Part shown: one piece after another, positions 57,501-64,000 of the stretch | How positions within the stretch are numbered: the stretch's first letter is position 1 | Layout: each line of letters begins with the position of its first letter | DNA from: Aricia agestis | Lineage: Eukaryota; Arthropoda; Insecta; Lepidoptera; Lycaenidae | NCBI RefSeq assembly: GCF_905147365.1 | Contig: NC_056428.1 | Location: 35,445,001 to 35,509,000 of the forward strand | DNA length: 64,000 bases | Direction of reading: 5' to 3' | Program-made: the position numbers and the translations under genes | Notes under the pieces: generated by a model | Database searches by the model: none | What the model saw: only the letters and a program-made list of their open reading frames with translations | Told to the model about the DNA's origin: nothing

Positions 57501-60500
57501 AAATATTTTTAAAATCTCTATACAAACATTTACATTCTGAAACCTTACTCTCAAACCATCAACCGCTACGTTGGTTAATGAGCCTTAAGTCTCCAAGTGG
57601 GCGTATAGCTAGATGGGCTCTGACACTCCAAGAATACAATTTGAGGATCGAATACTATACGCTGGACGAGCCAACGTCGTTGCTGACACGCTCTCGCGAT
57701 CAGTATGCGCAGACGGAGTTCAATGTGATGTGTGCCTCACGTTCACTGTGGACGTTCCTGCCAGGAGAGCTAGTGACATAAGGGAGAATCAGTTAAAAGA
57801 TCCGGAGATAAAAAAAATATTAGACGACATCGAATCCGAAGATCCAACCCGTGGAAGACCATGGACGGACAGAGGTTACATTACTTCGGATGGTATCTTA
57901 TATCGTTATGGCCCGGAGGGAGATGAAGACGACGAGGCTTGCCTTGTTGTGCCCAACCACGAGCGATCCAAAGTATTAAAAGACTTTCACGATTCGCCTA
58001 TCGCTGGCCACTTTGGCGTAGAACGTACTTTGGCCCGGTTGAGATCTCGATTTTACTGGCCAAATATGCGGAAATGCGTTGCCGATTATATAAAAAAATG
58101 TGCGCCATGTCAAAGATACAAGGCAGACAATAGAAAGCCTGCTGGACTATTACAAACACGAGCCATGTCCAGACGCTTTGAGGTTTTGTCAGTTGATTTG
58201 TTTGGTCCTCTGCCAGTCACAGCCCAGCAAAATCTATGGATACTAATCGTGGAAGATGTATGTTCAAGATGGGTAGAGTTGTTTCCCCTACAGAACGCAA
58301 CTAGTCTCGAATGCGCCAAAGTCCTTATCAATGAGGTATTTTTCAGGTTTGGCGTCCCACGACGCCTCATCAGCGACAACGGTGTACAATTTGTAAGCGA
58401 GATAATGCAACAAACATGTCACGTGATGGGAATAGATCAAATATTAACCCCATTGTACCACCCTGAAGCAAATCCTATTGAACGCAAGAATAGAGATCTA
58501 AAACCACAACTCACGATCCTCGTGGGCACAGACCATAGCACCTGGGATGTACACCTATCATCAATCAGGTTTGCTATGACCTCTGCAGTGACATCAAGTA
58601 CAGGGTTTTCACCCGCTTATCTTACCTTCGGCAGAGAGCTCCGTGCGCCGGCAGACGCTGTTAATGACATGCGTGCCATTCTAGAGAGCGACAATATTGT
58701 GCCTAGCATTACCATGTACCTCAAAAGAATGGCTGAAGCCATGTCTAATGCACGAGATATACATGAGAAAAATCAAGCCATGCAGAAGAAATATGCAGAT
58801 AAGCATCGGCGCCAAGCACCTGATTATAAAGTAGGAAATCTGGTAATCTAATATCCCCCAAAGCTCGCGCGGAAATAATACCAGCTTTATATTGCTTAAA
58901 ATAAACTTATATTATTAATTAACTAGCCCACGACTTTGTCCGCATGTATATTTTTGTCGCCTCGTGTTTTCGCACTAGTGCGACTTCACCTTATTAAGAG
59001 GATACACCAGGGGCTAGAGAAATGAAAAAAAAAGTACGTGTAATATCTATAGCTGTCTCCCTTACCTATACCGCAGAACGCGATAGAGACAACTGCAGAA
59101 AATCCAGAAAATCAACGATTCGTTGTCCCCTGATTCCTTCTCCAAAACTTAACCGATTTAAGTACTTTTTTCATTAAAGATTAAAAAAAGGCTTGAGCTG
59201 TGTTCCTATGTTTTGCTTTTTTTTGTATAATCTAGCCAAATCTGTTTTTTGGACGTTTGAACACAGCGGAAAATCTGGCCATTTTTTTAGGTTTTTGAAC
59301 GTTCATATCTTATTTAATAATTAAATTATGAAAAAAAAAAAGAAAACATAGGGACATTGTATTAGTGGCCTTAGATATTCAGGAAAAAAATTATAACTCT
59401 ACTAGCATTATCCAGGGAGGAAACAGGGGACAACGTTTGTATGGAAAAAATGGCGGTGTGGAATCCTCTTAAAGTTTTGAATCGGGAGGATGTCTACTTT
59501 ACTCTCGCTCGGTCACGTGGCCGCGTGGGGTCTGTAAAAGCCCGGATATTGCGAAAACGAGAAAAAAGTATATTTAAATTAATAGTAGTAGTAATCGTAG
59601 TGACTCAATAAATGTATTGACTATGCTTTTACCGAATATACAACATGACTGTTGAGACATGTTCAATACTCGAGGACGTGATATTTGATCACTGAGTAAA
59701 TGTAGCTTAAAGTTAAATAATTATTTACCCAACGCATGGCCGCATAGTAATTTACCAATGTCCATGATTCATTTATTTAGAGGGAAATTTGGTAAAAAAT
59801 TAAGTACCTAACTTTATTAAGTATATAATTATAATGAGAATCGAGTACCGTATCGAGTACTCTCCTTAAGTATTGAACATGTCTCACCAGTCATGCTGTA
59901 TTGTATCTATATAGGAATTCAAGAGTTCCGTACACCTTCTTTCTTCTTATTTGAAGTCGGTTAAAAGTAGCCTAAGTTACTCCTTACTGCATCAGCTATC
60001 TGACAAATAAAGTCCTGTCAAAATCACTCCAGCCATTTTAGGCCGATTAGCCGAAACAAACAGACAGACAGACATACAGACAAAAATGACAAAAAAAAGT
60101 TGTTTTGGTGTATGTGTCGCAGGCGGATTGTATAATCCGCCGTTTTACATTTCGGCTAGTTGTTTTAAAAAACAGGGCCGTTTTGTAATGCGGCGATTTA
60201 TCGATTAGCCGCATTGAATGCGGCTGAATAAAAAATCGCCGGAATGTATTCGGCGCCATACGATGTTCAAAACCATCATGTAATGCCATCATGTAATAAA
60301 GCGAAAGATAAGTCTCCTCTTTGACAGTTTTTAGTTCCGATTCTTAATACTCTTGGCGCTGCTTGTATGACATAACAACAAAAATGGCGTTTGATACCGA
60401 AAGTAAATTGCGATGTTTCGAGTGAATGAAACATAGAAAACAGTAAATTTTAGAACAATATTCGGGTGCAATTAAAAAAATTCTATTATTCTCGATGTAA

Positions 60501-63500
60501 AACAGTAAAGGAAGTACCGTTACGAGGAGAGTACGATGCGGCTAAACGTGGGCCGCCTTATTGAAGAACGTATCGCAATGACAATCCGGCTAATCGTTAA
60601 ACCGCCGCATTACAAAACGGCCCTTTTTTAAAACGGCTAGCCGTAATGTAATACGGCGGATTATACGACCATATATTATACGACCGGCGACATATGTACC
60701 GTAGTAATATGTAGTCCAATTTTATGTATGACAGCATTTTTTTACCCCAACCAAAAAAAAAAGAGGTTGTCATAAGTTTGACATGTCTGCCTATCTGTGT
60801 GTTTGTCCTATAATATTATATATTACAGGTGGCAGTGGGTCACGAGGGAGTGCACGCTATACTGGTCCTAGACAATGGCTCCGCGCTATTCACCGGTATA
60901 GCCCGACGCGGCGAAGACGGCGACGCCAACAAACATAGACGAACACCCAAACCTACACGACCTAAGAAAATACTCAAGGTACAGTACAAGCAATTTGGAT
61001 ATCAATTGCCTGTACATATGCCTCGATATGGCATGTCTATTATAAATATACGTCTATGCTACAACGTGAACTTTATTAACTTATTACTTGCTTTTCAGGC
61101 GGAGGGACATTTTGTGATATACGCAGCTTGCAACTACGGGTCGACCGCTCTTGTGACTCGACAAGGACAACTGCTTATGTTCGGCAAAGACACACAGCAC
61201 TGCGATGCGACTGGCTTGGTCACTGGACTCAAACATGAGAGAGTCATTCAGGTATACATTGTTATAGTTCTGTCGTGAAGCATGTAGAATGTAGATATTA
61301 GTATTGTAAGATCTCTTGTCTCTTTTACTCGCGTACAACTTGCTATAGTACCTACTTCTACAAGTGCAATAGCAATATTTTCATGTGCGTTTGAGAAGGA
61401 TACCAGCCCCCCTAGACAAGTGGCAAAACGCTAACGCTACAAAATGTATGCGATTTGACATAAGTCATCGCTTTTTTATAACGTTAGCGTTAGCGTAACC
61501 AGAAGCTATTTGAAATGTTAATACAAAAGTATGTATTTTTTTTAGGTGGCACTCGGCAAAGCACATGCTGTTGCTTTAACAAACTACGGCCAAGTTTACT
61601 CATTTGGAATTAACAACAAAGGCCAGTGTGGCAGAGACTTTGGTTATACTAAAGAAAGTAAGTAATTACTAATTACTTACCTTTTAAAATATTTATAATT
61701 TCATTTTGAATTTTGTATTGAACTTCGGCGCTGGATCCATAGCTCTTTAGGATTTGTTTCATATAGCCTTAAAATGTTGGCTTCGGGCTAGCAGAATTTT
61801 TAGTCCCTACAAAAATTGAAAGCGAGCAAAGACAAAACCCTATTTTACTCTATCAATATTAGTTAGCTGAGTTTTGCAAATGAGCTGTAAGGTGGAGTAG
61901 CTAAGATTCAGAGCATTATCTTATATTTTTAAACGAGCAATTCATGTATATATAAATAATTAGAATCTTGGAATCGGCTCCAACGATTTTCATTAAATTT
62001 AGTATATAGGGGGTTTCGGGGGCGATAAATCGATCTAGCTAGGAATCATTTTTAGAAAATGTCATTTTATTTATGTTTTATCGAATACCGAGCAAAGCTC
62101 CGTCATATAACTAGTAATTATTATGTCAAAGAGCTTATATTTTGTAAACCTTAGAGACTTTACATTGTCATATCATAAACAAATCGCATCACTAACATAT
62201 GATATTCTTAGAGGGGTACATCCCCCGTCGTCTGAGTGCGCGGGACGAGGTCCGCCTCTGCCAGGGCGCGCACGCGTGGGCGGTGGACTACTGCCGCGTG
62301 TGCGTGTCATGTCGCGAGTGCACGGGCTTCTCTAGCGCGTGTCATTGTGCTAACTTGCCCAACCGGGTGCCTGGAGAGTAAGTAAACAAATATTCTATCA
62401 TCTCAGAGGTGTAGGACGCTTTTCCATTGTCATGAGTGCCATTGCCCGAGCGCGGATCTGGTCTAAACCACAACCAAACCATTTGCCCGTTACGGGCTTC
62501 TCTAGCGCGTGTCACTGTGCTAACTTGCCCAACCGGGTGCCTGGAGAGTAAGTATTATGGACATACAAGGGGTCATTTATATATTTCCGAAAGGAGCGAT
62601 GGTAATAATTATTAGGTTTGTTAGAAATCTAGTCTATATTCTAGGTCTTAAAATGACAGGTAGACATGGACAAAGCATTCCATAGATTATTTTTTGCGTT
62701 ACACCGTCTATGGTTACACTTAACATCAAAGGTGTTCGCGTTTTCAGGTTTTTTGAACAAATCTGAGACATTTAAAATTCTACTACTTTTTGTTCTGTCA
62801 CTATGTATAGGTTAAAAATAGCCCCTAAGTTACTATTTGTCTGTCATAGGAAATGCGGATGCGGTGAAGGTGACAGCGGTTGCTCGTCGTGCGGCGTCTG
62901 TAGGCGATGCGCCGAGGCGTCCACATCCAGCCCCCGGCCTGATCGCGAGTACGACGACGATTCTGCTAGATCCGACACTGCTAGCGGTAGGTTACATTTA
63001 AAAAATAAAAATGAACCTACGTTCCCGATTTCTCCCGCATCCTCCTCCACCATCGCTCCCACTTCTGCTTCTCAGCATGTAGAATTTTAGTTCTCAATCT
63101 ATATCAATATCTAATATCTTTATTCTTAGGCCTAGACCAGTAATTTCTAATGTTGAAAGTGGTCTATGAAAGGTTTGTTGTCAGTTGCAACTCGCATTAG
63201 ACAAGGACGAAACATGTTAAATAGCGTTACTTTGGATTAATTAAAATAATCAATAATACGCTTGCTGCTACTTATAACCACGCGACCACGCGGTTAGTCT
63301 CAAAATCCCAGACTTGCTGTAGTAACTTATCATAATCATTTCAGATAAAGACACCAAGTACACTCAGTATGAAGGACACAGCTCCACAATGGACGCTGAT
63401 CGCGAGTCGAGTCTCAAAGTGAGCTGTCTGCCGCCGGCGCGCGTCGCTGTGCCGGGCGGGCATAGAGTGTCGGCTGTTGCGTGTGGGCTACATCACACGG

Positions 63501-63518
63501 TGCTGCTCACTGAGCATG
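51472..63518 (+). CDS. hiw: Highwire / MYCBP2 (PHR-family E3 ubiquitin ligase), N-terminal part, 14 exons
   Basis: PHR proteins are very large neuronal E3 ligases that down-regulate the DLK/Wallenda kinase and restrain synapse growth. Exons (51472-51563, 51986-52238, 52414-52560, 52742-52948, 53065-53391, 53475-53651, 53758-54030, 54212-54346, 60829-60978, 61099-61251, 61546-61657, 62212-62377, 62850-62986, 63345-63518) join in one frame to about 834 residues. Order: a basic N-terminal segment (KKFNKKEKARR), an alpha-helical region with LQRSVQAVILG, a beta-propeller of RCC1-like repeats (VGHEGVHAILVLDNGSALFT, LGKAHAVALTNYGQVYSFGI, NNKGQCGRD), a cysteine-rich insert (CRVCVSCRECTGF, PNRVPGEKCGCGEGDSGC), then another RCC1 blade (ACGLHHTVLLTEHG). 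All match MYCBP2 in order. The PHR, DOC and RING parts lie beyond the right edge. Intron 8 is swollen by retroelements. Confidence 0.95.
51986..52238 (+). CDS. hiw: hiw exon 2
   Basis: Acceptor TTTTATGCAG, donor AAG|GTATAT. A basic cluster, then NPSQFAVYATVRRAILARCR, an acidic SDDSDCDD stretch and TKLPK. MYCBP2 has the same basic, FxxYxxVR and acidic order. Confidence 0.92.
52414..52560 (+). CDS. hiw: hiw exon 3
   Basis: ITSIGLKTVFALISQARFTD and SLKALLDVLQGHAPEEL, matching MYCBP2 LQALLNVLQGQQPEGL. Acceptor TTTCAG, donor GAA|GTATGA, phase 0. Confidence 0.94.
52742..52948 (+). CDS. hiw: hiw exon 4
   Basis: IITNLHAMLVEVSCGSSPMG then LTAISSSCLMALSVARGEAE, an all-helical PHR segment. Acceptor TTTCAG, donor CAG|GTAACA. 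Confidence 0.94.
53065..53391 (+). CDS. hiw: hiw exon 5: start of RCC1-like region
   Basis: IPINLTVLQRSVQAVILGPP, later SDGCFLYVYTSKGLLKIGSG and YG, which opens the RCC1-like propeller. Acceptor TTACAG, donor AAG|GTGAGA, phase 0. Confidence 0.95.
53475..53651 (+). CDS. hiw: hiw exon 6
   Basis: NKLYVRIGRKKTEVYEVEKD then KSAVFTDGNQLGLILLTNF. MYCBP2 has FTDGEYINQIAA at the same place. Acceptor TTCCAG, donor TTT|GTGAGT. Confidence 0.92.
53758..54030 (+). CDS. hiw: hiw exon 7
   Basis: DSLTIKMYDVEINGNRSEGS to ISAGQDFGLLTTTSGK, with an acidic DDNDDD insert. Acceptor CTTTTAG, donor AAAG|GTAGTT placed by frame. Confidence 0.93.
54212..54346 (+). CDS. hiw: hiw exon 8
   Basis: VYYTGKGTSLGYKAPTPHTG and RWTLMKETLF, equivalent to MYCBP2 YYTGKYQSLGIK. 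Acceptor TTTGTAG, donor CAG|GTGAGA. A 6.5-kb intron follows. Confidence 0.94.
54347..54988. other. hiw intron 8 left part, possible LTR remnant
   Basis: No exon. The stretch from about 54655 to 54960 borders the minus-strand Gypsy fragment where its 3' LTR should lie, but I see no matching second LTR or TG...CA borders, so this stays a guess. Confidence 0.3.
54989..56850 (-). pseudogene. Ty3/Gypsy pol fragment: RNase H and integrase, frameshifted
   Basis: Minus-strand order: RNase H (FIFCTDSSGFAIGSVLSNS without an initial Met, then RTDHRPLLYLFN and KGKDNVVADALSR), an integrase zinc finger with H, H, C, C (SSGHVGV, CYIEKCNKC), and a core with FLDIV, SDRGTEF and SLENSH. Near 55735 the frame breaks and a short part of the core after FLDIV is missing, before a CELSKHVEAYPLK segment resumes. 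A downstream stop follows a beta-rich C-terminal segment. Protease and reverse transcriptase are absent. A dead, intronic copy antisense to hiw. Confidence 0.82.
57037..57540 (-). pseudogene. Retroelement gag-like fragment, minus strand
   Basis: A 162-residue open frame, charged and helical, with ESSSNLVPENSL and YLLTRKFDTALQSCLQKARQ, resembles capsid regions of Ty3/Gypsy gag proteins in composition and position. It lies upstream, in minus sense, of the RNase H/integrase fragment, with only about 190 bp in the place of the missing protease/RT. It could be the same element with an internal deletion. No zinc knuckle is visible. Confidence 0.55.
57545..58851 (+). pseudogene. Ty3/Gypsy pol fragment: end of RNase H and integrase, plus strand
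   Basis: Opens with NHQPLRWLMSLKSPSGRIAR (RNase H), has a one-base frame break at about 57655 before GRANVVADTLSR, then an integrase: zinc finger H-H-C-C (SPIAGHFGVERT, CAPCQRYK) and DDE core residues in VDLFGPLP, SDNGVQF and NPIERKNRD. It stops after YKVGNLVI. Gag, protease and RT are missing. It faces the other Gypsy fragment, and its sequence is clearly from a different family. Integrase frame otherwise open for 412 codons. Confidence 0.85.
58998..59468. mobile_element. 471-bp TIR element flanked by TTAA
   Basis: GAGGATACACC at the left and GGTGTGGAATCCTC at the right form imperfect inverted ends, each abutting TTAA (58994-58997, 59469-59472). TTAA duplication is typical of piggyBac, but the ends are not classical for that superfamily. 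Non-coding, in hiw intron 8. Confidence 0.55.
59690..59893 (+). repeat. Dispersed repeat, copy 2
   Basis: Same family and orientation as 10990-11236, lacking that copy's GC-rich segment. Confidence 0.65.
60126..60669. mobile_element. TIR MITE (about 545 bp) in hiw intron 8
   Basis: GTATAATCCGCCGTTTTACA at the left is mirrored by GTATAATCCGCCGTATTACA from the right. Pairing extends through GGGCCGTTTTGTAATGCGGC and GATTAGCCG. Repeated GCGGC/GCCGC motifs are dense near both ends. No coding. Confidence 0.75.
60829..60978 (+). CDS. hiw: hiw exon 9: RCC1 repeat
   Basis: VAVGHEGVHAILVLDNGSAL then FTGIARRGEDGD and RPKKILK, a near-exact counterpart of the PHR RCC1 blade. Acceptor ATTACAG, donor AAG|GTACAG. 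Confidence 0.96.
61099..61251 (+). CDS. hiw: hiw exon 10: RCC1 repeat
   Basis: AEGHFVIYAACNYGSTALVT and RQGQLLMFGKD. Acceptor CTTTTCAG, donor CAG|GTATAC, phase 0. Confidence 0.96.
61546..61657 (+). CDS. hiw: hiw exon 11: RCC1 repeat
   Basis: VALGKAHAVALTNYGQVYSF and GINNKGQCGRDFGY, the most conserved RCC1 blade of PHR proteins. Acceptor TTTTTTTAG, donor AAA|GTAAGT, phase 1. Confidence 0.96.
61658..62211 (+). other. hiw intron 11 with a dispersed repeat
   Basis: Contains at 61920-62085 the GGGGGCGATAAATCGATC repeat also seen at 7295-7500. No further exon. Confidence 0.55.
62212..62377 (+). CDS. hiw: hiw exon 12: cysteine-rich insert, first half
   Basis: After a short basic start it encodes DYCRVCVSCRECTGFSSACH and CANLPNRVPGE. 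MYCBP2 has CMVCTVCGDCTGYGASC and RPDRVPG in the same position. Acceptor ATTCTTAG, donor GAGA|GTAAGT. The exon's 3' end is copied in the following intron. Confidence 0.93.
62492..62554 (+). repeat. hiw: Partial duplication of hiw exon 12 with its donor site
   Basis: 63 bases from ACGGGCTTCTCTAGCGCGTG through the donor GAGAGTAAGTA repeat 62322-62384 with one difference (T to C, a silent His codon change). The frame is open, but no acceptor precedes the copy, so it is not obviously an exon. Confidence 0.85.
62850..62986 (+). CDS. hiw: hiw exon 13: cysteine-rich insert, second half
   Basis: KCGCGEGDSGCSSCGVCRRC, which closely parallels MYCBP2 CGCGSGESGCAVCGCCKAC, then a Ser/Asp-rich linker. Acceptor GTCATAG; donor GCG|GTAGGT chosen because it gives GAT AAA GAC across the junction. 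Confidence 0.93.
63345..63518 (+). CDS. hiw: hiw exon 14: next RCC1 blade, last exon seen
   Basis: DKDTKYTQYEGHSSTMDADR linker, then RVSAVACGLHHTVLLTEHG, an RCC1 strand. Acceptor TTTCAG, donor CATG|GTTAGT, phase 1; the gene continues off the window. Confidence 0.92.
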
Positions 63519-64000
63519 GTTAGTAAAGGTTTAAGATGGGGTGAAATTGCAGGTGTGCATGTGTGTGATATCTAGTAATAAGGTACACTAGGTAAAGCCT
63601 GACCAGAAAAATAAAAAAACCTGCGCTGAGGGCGCTAAATGAGCTATGATTATGGCAACATCTAGTACAGTCATACACTTACGAATTGGCTAGTGTACAA
63701 TTTTTAGCTAGTGTTAATTTAATAATATTACTAGACTAATTATTTTAATATAGACTATTGAAGGAATAATTTTACAAAAGCATAGCATTTAAGTATAGTT
63801 TTAAAGTACCGCGAAATAAACTCCCTTAATGATAAAACTATAGGCATTAGGCAGTTTAAAAATACAACTTTATAATTTCATTATTAGCTTTTATTAAAGT
63901 TAGGTATTCATCAAACTCAGAATCTAAATATTCAACAGATTCATATAATACTTCATGGTCTTCAGATTATAGTGGTTCAATGTCATAATATCTCATCTCT
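63519..64000 (+). other. hiw: hiw intron 14, no exon seen
   Basis: AT-rich with no open exon before the window ends. Confidence 0.5.

Noticed and set aside
54989..58851. An intact infectious retrovirus-like element
   Set aside because: Reverse transcriptase, protease and envelope are absent, frames are broken and no paired LTRs are visible.
62123..62335. Alternative 70-codon frame over hiw exon 12
   Set aside because: The frame joined through the splice sites gives the conserved cysteine-rich insert; this one is a shadow.

Overview
The window looks like AT-rich nuclear DNA of an arthropod, most probably a moth or butterfly (Lepidoptera). Two conserved nervous-system genes, trio and highwire, are split into many short exons with GT-AG junctions. 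The space around them is filled with repeat types I associate with Lepidoptera: Helitron-like pieces ending CTAG|T, CR1/Jockey-type LINEs, hairpin MITEs and an A-tailed SINE-like repeat. There are no bacterial operons, tRNA genes, rRNA genes or CRISPR arrays. The assignment to Lepidoptera is inference; no species is named.

Left third (1-23800): trio on the minus strand. Thirteen coding exons between 21052 and 11297 join in one consistent frame and encode a start, a SEC14/CRAL-TRIO domain and a run of spectrin repeats. A likely noncoding first exon has its donor at 23601/23602. The later spectrin repeats, RhoGEF domains and the gene's 3' end lie outside the window, below base 1. The first 11 kb shows no exon I can support and is probably a long trio intron with scattered MITEs and Helitron-like pieces.

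Centre (24002-39895): a set of nested mobile elements. The outermost is a TIR element flanked by TAA. Inside it sits a 15-kb foldback element (24147-39152) with perfect termini and a perfect 9-bp target duplication. Its long inverted arms are built from tandem units of about 160 bp, each carrying a GTTAGCCCCC motif and several GTTCGT motifs. The left arm is split by a two-ORF CR1/Jockey-like LINE (ORF1 341 aa, ORF2 983 aa). That LINE's 3' UTR is in turn split by a second, oppositely oriented LINE with an open 961-aa endonuclease/reverse transcriptase. A 756-bp TIR element carrying a SINE-like repeat interrupts the same arm further in.

Right of centre (39896-51471): further transposons with recognisable ends. 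These are a 3.5-kb element with long terminal inverted repeats, a hAT element with an 8-bp target duplication inside it, Helitron-like elements including one with internally duplicated blocks, and near-perfect hairpin MITEs. A short THAP-like start (47222-47305) lies head-to-head with a possible minus-strand first exon (46943-46987).

Right end (51472-64000): highwire (hiw; MYCBP2/PHR family) on the plus strand. Fourteen exons encode the N-terminal about 834 residues, including the RCC1-like region and a cysteine-rich insert; the gene runs off the right edge. Its 6.5-kb intron 8 holds two oppositely oriented, decayed Ty3/Gypsy fragments and two MITE-like elements. trio and hiw are therefore divergent, with about 28 kb of mostly transposon DNA between their 5' ends. 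In Drosophila both genes act at growing axons and synapses.
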